55,758 bases of DNA from Natrinema thermotolerans DSM 11552 (GTDB lineage: Archaea; Halobacteriota; Halobacteria; Halobacteriales; Natrialbaceae), in NCBI GenBank assembly GCA_000337115.1, contig AOIR01000058.1, positions 103,797 to 159,554 on the forward strand. Direction: 5' to 3'. Every line of letters starts with the position of its first letter. Within the stretch, counting starts at the first letter, position 1. This document shows, in pieces, positions 16,534 through 24,904 of the stretch. The notes beneath the pieces are model-generated. The model worked only from the letters and a program-made list of their open reading frames with translations, searched no databases and was not told the origin of the DNA. Position numbers and translations under genes: made by a program.

Positions 16534-17127
16534 TCAGGGGAGATCGATACCGGTGAGCCCCTCACTGCTCCCGACGACGATCCTCCCGTCGCGGCGCACG
16601 ACGATCCCGTAGCCGAACAGGGTCAGCTCGAAGACCACGTCATCGGCCCCTCCCCCGTCGCTCCTGAACGGTTCCTCGACGGCGAAGGTGACCGACTCGA
16701 TCCTCGGCGCGTCGCCAGCGACCGCTGCGAGCGTCGCGGGCGAGACGTCTCGGATCGCGCCCTCGACGGTAAACGCGAGGACGTCGGGTCGCACGTCGGT
16801 CGCGTCGGGACCGTCGTCTGCCGACGGCTGGAGCGTCGCGATCCCGTCCGTGATATCGTCCGGGTCCGGCGTCGTGACGCCGACGTCGACGTCCTCGAGG
16901 CGAAGCGCCGCCGACGCCGTCAGATCGATCTCGACGGGATCACCCTCGGCCGACACGGCGACGCGAACGGGGTTCAACGTCGCGCCCTCGAACTGGGCGA
17001 GCAACGCCTCGGTCATCGTCAGTCTGCCCTGCAAGGTAAACTCGAGTCGGTCCGGCGGCTCCGTTTCGACGGTGTTCTCGGTCAATCGAACGCTTTCGTT
17101 GTCGGCGACCCGAACTGTGACACTCAT
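16534..17127 (-). CDS. Haloarchaeal protein of unknown function
   Basis: A 197-residue acidic protein I cannot assign. It begins MSVTVRVADNESVRLTENTV. It appears to contain repeated beta-rich stretches with the pattern RLEFTLQGRLTMTEALL and LAFTVEGAIRDVSPATL, which suggests a duplicated domain. No signal peptide, membrane helix or metal motif is visible. The ATG at 17127 was chosen because the upstream in-frame residues are low in acidity and not gene-like. It is convergent with metE and divergent from the oxidoreductase gene. Confidence 0.6.
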   Translation of the reverse strand: MSVTVRVADNESVRLTENTVETEPPDRLEFTLQGRLTMTEALLAQFEGATLNPVRVAVSAEGDPVEIDLTASAALRLEDVDVGVTTPDPDDITDGIATLQPSADDGPDATDVRPDVLAFTVEGAIRDVSPATLAAVAGDAPRIESVTFAVEEPFRSDGGGADDVVFELTLFGYGIVVRRDGRIVVGSSEGLTGIDLP

Positions 17128-17255
17128 TGGCCCCTCCTGACGGCCGGATACGTCCCCGACCGGGGAAACCGTATCGTGCGGTGCGGAAGTAATCCGGCCT
17201 CGCGACTGCCGACCCACGGCAAAGCGCTAACTATCGGGCCGATGAACGGCCGTCC

Positions 17256-18395
17256 ATGACCCTCGAGGTCGGCGTCCTCGGCTATCGGTTCATGGGGAAA
17301 GCACACGCGAACGCGATGGCGCGGCTTCCGATGTTCTTCCCCGACGCACCGGCGATCGAACGCAGCGTGCTGGTCGGCCGCGACGAGGCGGCGCTGGAAG
17401 ACGCCGCCGAACGGCTCGGCTTCGCCTCGATCGCGACCGACTGGCGCGACGTCGTCGCCGATGTCGACGTCTTCTACAACCTCGGCCCGAACCACGTTCA
17501 CGCCGAGCCGTCGATCGCCGCCCTCGAGGCCGGGACGCCGGTCTTCTGCGAGAAACCGCTCGCGCCGACGCTGGACGACGCCGAGGCGATGGCCGCGGCG
17601 GCCCGCGAAGCCGGCGACGACGTGCCCGCCGGCTGTGCCTTCAACTACCGGTTCGTGCCCGCAATCCGGTACGCCAAGACGTTGCTCGAGGCGGGCGACC
17701 TCGGCGAGATCCATCACGTTCGCGGGCGGTACTTACAGGACTGGCTGGTCGATCCCGACGCGCCGTGGTCGTGGCGCAACGACGAAGAAATGGCTGGGTC
17801 GGGCGCGCTGGGCGATCTCGGCGCACACACGGTCGATCTCCTGCGATACCTGGTCGGCGACGACGATCTCGCGGGCGCGATCGAACGGGTCAGCGGCCAC
17901 TTGGAGACGTTCGTGGAGGAACGACCGGTCGAAGACGCCGGCGAGGGCGGGGATCCGGAGACCCGCCCCGTCACCGTCGACGACGCCTACACCGCCCAAC
18001 TCGCGTTCGCGAACGGCGCGATGGGCACCCTCGAGGGGTCGCGCTTCGCGACGGGACACAAGAACGACCACACCATCGAGATCCACGGCTCGAGGGGAAG
18101 TCTGCGGTTCTCGCTCGAGCGGCTGAACGAACTCGAGGTCCTCCGGGCGGGCGACCGGGGCTACGAGACGATCCTCGTGACCGACGCGGACGACCCCTAC
18201 GTCGACCACTGGTGGCCGCCGGGCCACGTGCTGGGCTGGGAACACACGTTCGTCCACGAGAACTACGAGTTCCTGAGCGCGGTCGCGGACGGCGAGTCGT
18301 TCGCGCCGAGTTTCGCGGACGGGCTGGCGGCCCAGCGGGTCCTCGACGCGATCGAACGCAGCGACCAGCGGGGGGAATGGGTCGCACTCGAGTGA
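17256..18395 (+). CDS. Gfo/Idh/MocA-family NAD(P)-dependent oxidoreductase
   Basis: A 379-residue dehydrogenase with an N-terminal Rossmann fold. The nucleotide loop reads VGVLGYRFMGKAH (residues 5-17), a variant of GxGxxG. C98-E-K-P-L is the catalytic-lysine motif of the family, and GDLGAHTVDLLRY is the conserved C-terminal domain block. Members oxidise or reduce sugars, inositols and related polyols; the substrate is not determinable. A TATA-like CTAACTATC lies about 25 bases upstream of the ATG. It stands alone, followed by a long gene-free region. Confidence 0.85.
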   Translation: MTLEVGVLGYRFMGKAHANAMARLPMFFPDAPAIERSVLVGRDEAALEDAAERLGFASIATDWRDVVADVDVFYNLGPNHVHAEPSIAALEAGTPVFCEKPLAPTLDDAEAMAAAAREAGDDVPAGCAFNYRFVPAIRYAKTLLEAGDLGEIHHVRGRYLQDWLVDPDAPWSWRNDEEMAGSGALGDLGAHTVDLLRYLVGDDDLAGAIERVSGHLETFVEERPVEDAGEGGDPETRPVTVDDAYTAQLAFANGAMGTLEGSRFATGHKNDHTIEIHGSRGSLRFSLERLNELEVLRAGDRGYETILVTDADDPYVDHWWPPGHVLGWEHTFVHENYEFLSAVADGESFAPSFADGLAAQRVLDAIERSDQRGEWVALE

Positions 18396-18503
18396 GTTCG
18401 GCCGTGGTCATTTCCTCGAGCGGTTCGGTAGGCGGTCGGCCTCGAGATAGGCAAGTTGTGTTTTGGGTCGGACCGCCACAGCCGACGTGCGGTGGCGCAC
18501 GCT

Positions 18504-18537
18504 GTCGACTGCTCGAGTGAGAACGAGAGCAGTCGAC
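18504..18537. repeat. Perfect 11-base inverted repeat with outer stem
   Basis: GTCGACTGCTC at 18504-18514 pairs with GAGCAGTCGAC at 18527-18537 across a 12-base loop. An outer GCACG/CGTGC pair at 18497 and 18543 can extend the stem. It could be a MITE-like or intergenic palindromic repeat, or part of a structured RNA. Confidence 0.6.
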
Positions 18538-18615
18538 GACACCGTGCGAGGGATGAGTGAACGCCGCCAGGCGTGAACGAATCGGTTGGGGAGGGTGTGG
18601 AGACTCCGTGCAGCT

Positions 18616-18678
18616 ACGATAGCAGAACGACTCTCTTCTTCCCAACATCGCAGTCGATACGGACTTCCCTGCTATCGT
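18616..18678. repeat. Perfect 10-base inverted repeat, 43-base loop
   Basis: ACGATAGCAG at 18616-18625 and CTGCTATCGT at 18669-18678 are exact reverse complements. The wide spacing would suit the base of a larger folded RNA or the ends of a small mobile repeat. Confidence 0.5.
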
Positions 18679-18757
18679 GGCAACGGGGAATGACCACGTC
18701 CTCCCTAGCCGATTCGCTCTCACCTTTCAGTCGGTCGCTTATCCCTCACACAGAGTC

Positions 18758-18790
18758 GTGTCGCGGTTCGTTACTCACTCACCGCGACAC
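18758..18790. repeat. Perfect 10-base inverted repeat, 13-base loop
   Basis: GTGTCGCGGT at 18758-18767 and ACCGCGACAC at 18781-18790 are exact reverse complements and would form a stable hairpin on either strand. Confidence 0.55.
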
Positions 18791-18947
18791 AGCGCGCGTC
18801 ACCGCACACCGTGTGGTCGGTTCGGCACGAGACGTCGCTCGCGGGCTTCGAAAACGGCAGTTCGAATCGTACGCCGACGAACTGCGTAACTCGAGCGGCC
18901 GACCGAGTTCGCAACCTATTCGCCGTGGCACCGCTTCTCACTGATCG

Positions 18948-19340
18948 ATGGCGGCCTACGAGACGACGGTCGACGTCAGGACCGACGACCTCGGGCGCAG
19001 CGGCCACGTCAACAACTCGAAGTTCGTCGCTTACACCGACCTCGCGCGGGACCGCTACCTCGCGAGCCACGGCTACGGCCCCGACGACCTCGATCATCTG
19101 GTCGTCCGCCTCGAGGTCGAGTACGAGCGGGCGCTCGCGTCGCTGGACCCGGTTACCGTCGGAATCGACGTGACCGACGTCGGCGAGACGAGTGTCACCC
19201 TCGAGTACGAACTCCGGGACGCGGAGGGGGTCGTCGCGAGGGTCACCACGGTGGCCGTCACGGTCGACGGGGAGGGCTCGATTCCGATTCCGGACCCGCT
19301 GCGCCGGGGGCTCGAGGCCGACCTCGAGGGAACGACCTAA
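18948..19340 (+). CDS. Hotdog-fold acyl-CoA thioesterase
   Basis: A 130-residue protein of the YbgC/FadM-like thioesterase family, which hydrolyses acyl-CoA thioesters. The N-terminal RTDDLGRSGHVNNSKFVAYTD follows the family pattern (RxxDxDxxGHVNN), with the catalytic aspartate region and HVNN loop visible. The remainder is beta-rich. Length matches the family. A TATA-like CCTATTCG about 29 bases before the ATG supports the start. The gene is monocistronic. The acyl chain specificity is unknown. Confidence 0.82.
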   Translation: MAAYETTVDVRTDDLGRSGHVNNSKFVAYTDLARDRYLASHGYGPDDLDHLVVRLEVEYERALASLDPVTVGIDVTDVGETSVTLEYELRDAEGVVARVTTVAVTVDGEGSIPIPDPLRRGLEADLEGTT

Positions 19341-19379
19341 TACCGGCCACTGCGGGGCTCGATTGGTTTGTGGCCCGTC

Positions 19380-19637
19380 TCAGCGGTGACTATCGCTCTC
19401 GATCGTCCCGACCGTGTGGATCTCGTCGTAGCGGACACTGCCCGCGTCGAGCGACTGGCCGTCGATTTCGAGATAGCCCGGTTCGAACCCCGTCACGTCG
19501 CCGACGACGTCGGTCCCGTGGTCCTCGGTCCGTTCCTCGCTCCGGACCTCGACGGTGTCACCGATCTCGAAGTGGTCCTGCACGAGGGCTTTGATGCGAT
19601 CCGTGTCGGCGTCCGGGGGAATCGTCAGGTCGGTCAT
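19380..19637 (-). CDS. Small acidic protein, possible small beta-barrel
   Basis: An 85-residue acidic protein I do not recognise. After a short helix (RIKALVQDHFEIG) the pattern DTVEVRS, DVVGDVTGFEPGYLEIDGQ and DEIHTVGTIE suggests five short beta strands, as in SH3-like or Sm-like barrels. That is inference from hydrophobic alternation only. Codon use and acidity fit a real haloarchaeal gene. It is convergent with the thioesterase and divergent from the HD gene. Confidence 0.6.
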   Translation of the reverse strand: MTDLTIPPDADTDRIKALVQDHFEIGDTVEVRSEERTEDHGTDVVGDVTGFEPGYLEIDGQSLDAGSVRYDEIHTVGTIESDSHR

Positions 19638-19735
19638 CGTCCGTCGAGACGCCGACGGCCACGCGGGTAGTCGTTACACCGGTATTCGCAACCCCGCCTG
19701 CGGCGTCCGGACGGCTGTCGTGGGCCGGACGACCG

Positions 19736-19743
19736 TTTTTGTA
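19736..19743 (+). promoter_or_regulatory. TATA-like box of the HD-domain gene
   Basis: TTTTTGTA is centred about 28 bases before the ATG at 19768 and supports that start codon over longer in-frame extensions. Confidence 0.5.
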
Positions 19744-19767
19744 CGTTCAGGCCGAACTCTCGCGCCA

Positions 19768-21000
19768 ATGAAGACGATCAAGGACAGCGTCCACGACCAC
19801 ATCCGGATCGACGGCGTCGCCCGCGACCTGCTTGACACGCCGGCACTCCAACGGCTGCGACGTATCAGCCAACTGGGTACCGTCTCGCTGGTCTACCCCT
19901 CGGCCAACCACACCCGCTTCGAACACAGCCTCGGCGTCTATCACCTCGCCTGCGAGGCCCTCGAGCAACTCGGCGTCGAGGGCCGGGAGGCCCAGCGGGT
20001 TCACGCCGCCGCCATGCTCCACGACGTCGGTCACGGGCCATTTAGCCACAACCTCGAGTCGCTGACCCACCGTCGGACGGGCCGGTATCACGACGACGTC
20101 CACGACCTGCTGGCCAACGGGCGGGTCGGGGCGGTGTTGCGATCACACGGCTTAGCGCCCGATCGGGTCGCGGATCTGGTCGCCGGCGAGGGGCGATTCG
20201 GGCAACTCGTTTCCGGGGAACTCGACGTCGACCGGATGGACTATCTGGTACGGGACGCCCACCACACGGGGGTGCCCTACGGGACGATCGACCACGGCCG
20301 GCTGGTCCGGGAGCTGACTTTCGTCGACGGCGAACTCGTCCTCGCGGAAGGCAACGTCCAGACCGCCGAGAGCCTGTTGGTCGCCCGGGCGCTGATGAAC
20401 CCGACGGTCTACAGCCACAGCGTCGCCCGCATCGGCAAGGCGATGCTTCGCCGGGCGGCCGAACGGTTGCTCGAGTCGCCCGAAACCGATGTCGATGCGA
20501 CGACACTCCAGCGGATGGACGATCCGGATCTGCTCGTCGCGTTGCGCTCGTGTCCGGCGACGAGCGAGTTCTCCCGCCGTCTCGATCAGCGCGATTTGTT
20601 CAAGCGGGCGGTGTGGGCGGAGATGGACGACGTGCCCGGCGGGATCATCGAGGCCGATCACGGGACGATCCGAGAGTTCGAACGCGAGATCAGCGACCGG
20701 GCCGGCGTCGATCCGGAGCAGGTCATCCTCGACGTGCCGAGTCGCCCCTCGATGACCGAGTCCACCTCGCGGGTGATGGTCAACGGCGAGATCAGGCGAT
20801 TGGACGAGCAGTCGCCGCTGGTCGCGGCCCTGCGGGCGTCTCAGTACTCCCAGTGGCGGCTCGGAGTGTACTCGCCGGCCGACCTGCGCGACCGGGTCGG
20901 CCGGGCCGCCGTCGACGTCCTCGGACTCGACATCGACGGGGCCTTGGTCAGCGAGGTTCGAAACGGCGTGGACGCGACGCTGGACCAGTTCGTCGACTAG
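19768..21000 (+). CDS. HD-domain phosphohydrolase (SAMHD1/YdhJ-like)
   Basis: A 410-residue metal-dependent phosphohydrolase. The N-terminus MKTIKDSVHDHIRIDG and LQRLRRISQLGTVSLVYP are family hallmarks. Metal ligands are H53 (RFEHSLGV), the HD doublet H85-D86 (MLHDVGHGPFSH) and a distal aspartate in ELDVDRMDYLVRD. Related proteins include dNTP triphosphohydrolases, so hydrolysis of nucleotides is likely but not proven. I use the ATG at 19768; an in-frame extension upstream is arginine-rich and precedes the promoter. Confidence 0.88.
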   Translation: MKTIKDSVHDHIRIDGVARDLLDTPALQRLRRISQLGTVSLVYPSANHTRFEHSLGVYHLACEALEQLGVEGREAQRVHAAAMLHDVGHGPFSHNLESLTHRRTGRYHDDVHDLLANGRVGAVLRSHGLAPDRVADLVAGEGRFGQLVSGELDVDRMDYLVRDAHHTGVPYGTIDHGRLVRELTFVDGELVLAEGNVQTAESLLVARALMNPTVYSHSVARIGKAMLRRAAERLLESPETDVDATTLQRMDDPDLLVALRSCPATSEFSRRLDQRDLFKRAVWAEMDDVPGGIIEADHGTIREFEREISDRAGVDPEQVILDVPSRPSMTESTSRVMVNGEIRRLDEQSPLVAALRASQYSQWRLGVYSPADLRDRVGRAAVDVLGLDIDGALVSEVRNGVDATLDQFVD

Positions 21001-21082
21001 GGTCCCGCGGTCCGTACAGGATGTGTACGTACCGCTTATTTCGGTATAGCGTGGCAGCTCCTCGGCAATGTGCGTACCCCAC

Positions 21083-22741
21083 TCATGTGGAGGTGACCGT
21101 CCGCTCGAACTCCTGAATTGCATCATCGCTCCCCGCGACGATCACTTCGTCGTCGGCTCCAACGGTGGTCCGTTCGTCGGTACGGATAGTGCCGCCCCGT
21201 GAGACGCCGATCACGGTCCATCCACGCTCTGGATTACGACGGGTGTCCCCCAGTGACTCGCCGGCAAACGGGGCTGCGTCGGCCCGAATCAGGCGGATTT
21301 GGCTTGTTGGAGACATGACCCGTTCACCGTGAACCTCCGCTGCGACCAGTCGGGCAGACACTTGTTGGATGGACAGAACGTAATCAGCGCCCGCTCTAAA
21401 TGCCGCCCTCGTCTTCTCGCTATCTGTCACACGGGCGAGAATCTCGATCTCGCTCGAGAGCGAGCGGGCGATGGCGATGGTCATCAGTGCGGTCGAATCG
21501 TTCCCGACGGTCACGACCAGGGCCGAAGCGTCGTCGATGCCGGCGTCGCGGAGCGTTTCCGGTTCGGTGACATCGCCGACGATATCGGGTCCCCGATCCT
21601 TCGATTCATCGACGGTCGTCACCGAGACGTCCGTCGGGAGCGCGTCGACGGCTGCGGTTCCGCCCTCACCGAAGCCGGCGACGATGAGCTTCGAGGGGGT
21701 TCGGATGCGCCGCGACCGAGCGCCCGCGATCTCGTCCGTGATTTCGTCGATCTCGCTCCTCGGTCCGGCGACGACTAACACGGTGTTGGGCGTGAGTTCG
21801 TCGTCGGGCGACGGCGGCAGGTGCAACTCGCCGTCGAACCACCCGGCGACCAGCGTCAGGTTCGGATGGTTCACGATCGGCGAGTCGCGCACTTTGACGC
21901 CGTGGAGCGGGCTATTTCGTCGGACGAGGATCTCGCGGACGTCGACCTCGTCGCCGTCGGCTCGGTCGGGCACCGTGACCGGCGTCGTCGCTTTCTCCGC
22001 CAGTCGCTGGCCGATCAGCGCGTGCGGGGCGATACTGCGGTCGACACCGACCTCCGCGAGTGCCGCCTTGCGGCGCGTTGACTCCGTGAAACTGATCACC
22101 CGCAGGTCCTCGTTGGCTTCCAGCGCCGTCAGGACGATGCTCGCGGTCTCGTCGCCGGCGTCGGTGATGAGCAGCGACGCCCGCTCGATCGTCGCACGGT
22201 CGAGATCAGCGCGTTCCTCCGGATCACCCTGAATAGCCTGATAGCCGTCGTCCGAGAGCCGCTTCGCTTCCTCCTCGTCGGACTCGATGAGGACGTAGTC
22301 GATATCCAGTTGCTCGAGTTCGTCGAGGAGCAACTCGGTATCGTGCTGGTACTCCGCGATGACGACGTGGTCGTTCTTGGTCGTGAGGCGGTCGGAAAGG
22401 TCCAGCGGCGTCCGCTCGAAGAGCGGGATGACCAAGACCCGCAGCGTGACGAACCCAATGATGACGCCAGTCAACTGGATCGACACCATCAGGACGTTCA
22501 TCACTGGCGTCTCCCAGGGCGAATCCGCACCGTACCCGGTCGTCGTCATCGTCTCGACGACCGTCTGGAACGACCGGAAGATCGACTGGGGGCGATCCTC
22601 GAGCGCCTGCATTCCCCAGTTGTAGACGACCGTGTAGAAGAGGACGACCGAAGCGAGACCGACCACGAAGAGTACTAACAGCCGTTGCCGTTGCGTCAGA
22701 TCCCGCGGATGCAGTCCGTCTATATCCCGAAGCTCGCGCAT
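21083..22741 (-). CDS. Two-helix potassium channel with RCK (TrkA) domains
   Basis: A 552-residue ligand-gated K+ channel of the MthK/Kch type. Two N-terminal transmembrane helices flank the selectivity filter TTTGYG (residues 66-71). They are followed by two tandem TrkA-N/RCK NAD-binding modules (HVVIAEYQHDTELLLDEL, then KLIVAGFGEGGTAAVDAL), each with a TrkA-C-type lobe. The first glycine-rich loop is altered (AEYQHD instead of GxGxxG), so the first module may not bind NAD. It is transcribed divergently from a KhtTU-like antiporter, grouping K+ conductance and cation/proton exchange around one 215-base promoter region. Confidence 0.88.
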   Translation of the reverse strand: MRELRDIDGLHPRDLTQRQRLLVLFVVGLASVVLFYTVVYNWGMQALEDRPQSIFRSFQTVVETMTTTGYGADSPWETPVMNVLMVSIQLTGVIIGFVTLRVLVIPLFERTPLDLSDRLTTKNDHVVIAEYQHDTELLLDELEQLDIDYVLIESDEEEAKRLSDDGYQAIQGDPEERADLDRATIERASLLITDAGDETASIVLTALEANEDLRVISFTESTRRKAALAEVGVDRSIAPHALIGQRLAEKATTPVTVPDRADGDEVDVREILVRRNSPLHGVKVRDSPIVNHPNLTLVAGWFDGELHLPPSPDDELTPNTVLVVAGPRSEIDEITDEIAGARSRRIRTPSKLIVAGFGEGGTAAVDALPTDVSVTTVDESKDRGPDIVGDVTEPETLRDAGIDDASALVVTVGNDSTALMTIAIARSLSSEIEILARVTDSEKTRAAFRAGADYVLSIQQVSARLVAAEVHGERVMSPTSQIRLIRADAAPFAGESLGDTRRNPERGWTVIGVSRGGTIRTDERTTVGADDEVIVAGSDDAIQEFERTVTST

Positions 22742-22926
22742 GTGCTGTACCAGTCACTGTCGATAGCGTCTCCGATCGATTAAGTGACCGGTTTTGCTGG
22801 AACCGCCTGTTGGCACCGCGTATCGGCCCTCGAGCGCGAGCGCTGCGATGCCTGCAAATCGCTCCCTGACAGCGTCGATAAAACCACCGGCAGCGACGAC
22901 TGTGATCGGTCGATCGGGACACGCCA

Positions 22927-22933
22927 TTTATTA
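22927..22933 (+). promoter_or_regulatory. TATA-like box of the antiporter operon
   Basis: TTTATTA lies about 27 bases before the ATG at 22957, predicting a leaderless transcript for the regulator-antiporter pair. Confidence 0.55.
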
Positions 22934-22956
22934 TCACGCCCTCGCTTTGGTGACGT

Positions 22957-23451
22957 ATGACCGTCTACGAGAGCGACCTCCCCGGCGTCGGGAAGAAGTT
23001 CGAGATCGAACTCGATGACGGGGAGCGCCTCGTCATCGTGACCCACAACACGGGGAAACGAGAGGTGTACCTGAAAGCGGACGCGGATGCAGACAGCGAG
23101 AAGGTGTTCGAGGCGTCGGATCGACTGGCCCGGAAAATCGGTACGATTCTGGAGGGAGCGTACTTCCAGCCGGTGCAGGCCGACAACGTCGAGACGATGC
23201 TCGCCGACGACACCTACCTCGAGTGGTACGGCGTCTCCGAGACCGCCGAGGTCGCCGGCCGGACCCTCGCTGAGGCGAACATCCGCGACGAAACCGGAGT
23301 CTCCGTCGTCGCCATTCAGCGCGGCGAGGAGTTGATTTCGCCGCCGACGCCGGAGACGGTCCTCGAGGTCGGTGACACGCTGGTCGTCATCGGCGACCGC
23401 GAGGACTGCGCCGAGTTCGAGGAACTGCTCGGAGCCGGACTCGACGAGTGA
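22957..23451 (+). CDS. RCK-C regulatory subunit of a cation/proton antiporter (KhtT-like)
   Basis: A 164-residue soluble protein that resembles KhtT/YhaT, the regulatory subunit of K+/H+ antiporters. An N-terminal region starting VYESDLPGVGKKFEIELDDG matches the KhtT N-terminal domain. The C-terminal part (GRTLAEANIRDETGVSVVAI and VLEVGDTLVVIGDRED) is an RCK-C/TrkA-C ligand-sensing domain. The next gene, 34 bases on, encodes the membrane antiporter, as in the bacterial khtTU pair. In Bacillus the subunit senses cyclic di-AMP and pH; the ligand here is unknown. Confidence 0.88.
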   Translation: MTVYESDLPGVGKKFEIELDDGERLVIVTHNTGKREVYLKADADADSEKVFEASDRLARKIGTILEGAYFQPVQADNVETMLADDTYLEWYGVSETAEVAGRTLAEANIRDETGVSVVAIQRGEELISPPTPETVLEVGDTLVVIGDREDCAEFEELLGAGLDE

Positions 23452-23485
23452 TCGCAACGACCCTTCCTGCACGAGGTGAGCGCTA

Positions 23486-24817
23486 GTGGCGACTGAAACG
23501 GCGCTCGTCGATGTCGGTATTCTCTTTACTGCGGTCGCCATCGCTGGCGTCCTCTCGAGTCGGATCAAGCAATCGGTGATCCCGTTTTATATTATCATCG
23601 GGGTGGTGCTGGGATCGAACGTACTGGGAGAACTCCCTGCGCTCGCCGGCAACGAGGTCGGTGTCGGTGGCATCGCCGTCACCGTCCCCGAGGTGACGAT
23701 CGGTGGCGTCGATCTTCTGGCCGCAGTCGGCGGACTCGCGCTCGGCGAGACCGACTTCATCGTCGTCGGTGCGGAGATCGGGATCGTCCTCCTCCTGTTC
23801 TTTCTCGGCCTCGAGTTCAACCTGAGCCGATTGATCGCGAGCAAAGACCGGATCGGCAAAGCGGGATCCGTCGATCTGGTCATCAACTTCGGTATCGGAC
23901 TGCTCTTCGGCTATCTCGTCTTCGGAAGCTTCCTCGCAGCCTTCCTGACGGCGGGCATCGTCTACATCTCCTCGAGCGCGATCATCACCAAATCACTGAT
24001 CGATCTGGGCTGGATCGCCAACGACGAGTCCGAACCGATGCTCGGCACGCTCGTCTACGAGGACCTGTTCATCGCGGTCTACCTGGCGATCGCGTCCGCA
24101 CTGGTCTTGGGCGGCGGTGATATCGAGGAAGCCGTCGGACAGATCGGGATCGCGGTCGGGTTCATCCTCGCGTTGCTCGGGCTCGTCACCTTCGGGACCG
24201 GCTTCTTTCAGCGCTTTCTCGACGCCGACACGAACGAGTTCATCGTCGTCCGGGCACTCGGCGTCACGATCCTCGTCGCCGGGATCGCGCTCGCGCTGGG
24301 CGTCAGCGAGGCGGTCGCCGCCTTCTTCGTCGGCATGGCCTTCTCGTCGACCGATCACGTCCATGACTTAGAGCGACTGCTCGAGCCGTTGCGAGACGCG
24401 TTCGCAGCGATCTTCTTCTTCTGGATCGGCCTCGTCACCGATCCGGGACTGTTCACGCTTTCGATCCTCGGGATGATCGTCGCTGCGGTGTTCGTGACGA
24501 CGCCGACGAAGATTATCAGTGGCTACCTCGGTGGGCGGATCTACGGCCTCGACGACCGTCGGTCACTTCGGGTCGGCTTCGGGATGGCCACTCGCGGCGA
24601 GTTCTCACTGATCATCGCGAGTCTCGCTCTCTCTGGGGCCGGCAGCGGCATGGCGGCGGAAACCGCACAGACGATCTACGCTTTCACGGTGGGTTACGTT
24701 CTGGTTATGAGCATTCTCGGCACCTCGCTCATGCAGTATTCGAACCGGATCGAACCCGCCGCTGTCTCGCTATTCGAACGGGCCCGCAGCGGAACGACAC
24801 GGCTGACCGATACTTGA
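23486..24817 (+). CDS. CPA2-family cation/proton antiporter (KhtU/KefB-like)
   Basis: A 443-residue membrane antiporter with about 12 hydrophobic helices, beginning at GTG. Family blocks are visible: LLLFFLGLEFNLSRL in helix 4-5, SSSAIITKSLIDL, VSEAVAAFFVGMAFSSTDH and FGMATRGEFSLIIASLALS. It would exchange K+ (or Na+) for H+ and lies just after its RCK-C regulatory subunit. No C-terminal TrkA-N domain is fused, in contrast to E. coli KefB/KefC, so regulation presumably depends on the partner. The GTG start gives the expected first helix. Confidence 0.87.
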   Translation: MATETALVDVGILFTAVAIAGVLSSRIKQSVIPFYIIIGVVLGSNVLGELPALAGNEVGVGGIAVTVPEVTIGGVDLLAAVGGLALGETDFIVVGAEIGIVLLLFFLGLEFNLSRLIASKDRIGKAGSVDLVINFGIGLLFGYLVFGSFLAAFLTAGIVYISSSAIITKSLIDLGWIANDESEPMLGTLVYEDLFIAVYLAIASALVLGGGDIEEAVGQIGIAVGFILALLGLVTFGTGFFQRFLDADTNEFIVVRALGVTILVAGIALALGVSEAVAAFFVGMAFSSTDHVHDLERLLEPLRDAFAAIFFFWIGLVTDPGLFTLSILGMIVAAVFVTTPTKIISGYLGGRIYGLDDRRSLRVGFGMATRGEFSLIIASLALSGAGSGMAAETAQTIYAFTVGYVLVMSILGTSLMQYSNRIEPAAVSLFERARSGTTRLTDT

Positions 24818-24904
24818 ACGTGATAAACGAGCGCCTCGAGCCATACCGTCTACTGTCGCCCGTCGGTCGCAACGATTGAAAAGACGGCCCACGAACGGCT
24901 CGGT

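Larger units (their letters stand above)
18396..18947. repeat. Gene-free region rich in inverted repeats
   Basis: About 550 bases without a credible gene. Three perfect inverted repeats are present: an 11-base pair at 18504/18527, a 10-base pair at 18616/18669, and a 10-base pair at 18758/18781. On the minus strand the left part resembles the palindromic intergenic repeats scattered through haloarchaeal genomes, as I recall them (inference). I find no RNase P, SRP RNA or tRNA signature and no transposase fragment. A weak TATA-like CCTATTCG at 18915 serves the next gene. Confidence 0.45.

Noticed and set aside
18855-18875. tRNA T-arm-like TTCGAATC
   Set aside because: The flanking bases do not form a T stem, and no anticodon or acceptor arms can be built around it.
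18396-18947. RNase P RNA or SRP RNA in the inverted-repeat region
   Set aside because: I see none of the universally conserved RNase P or SRP core sequences on either strand; the repeats alone are not enough.
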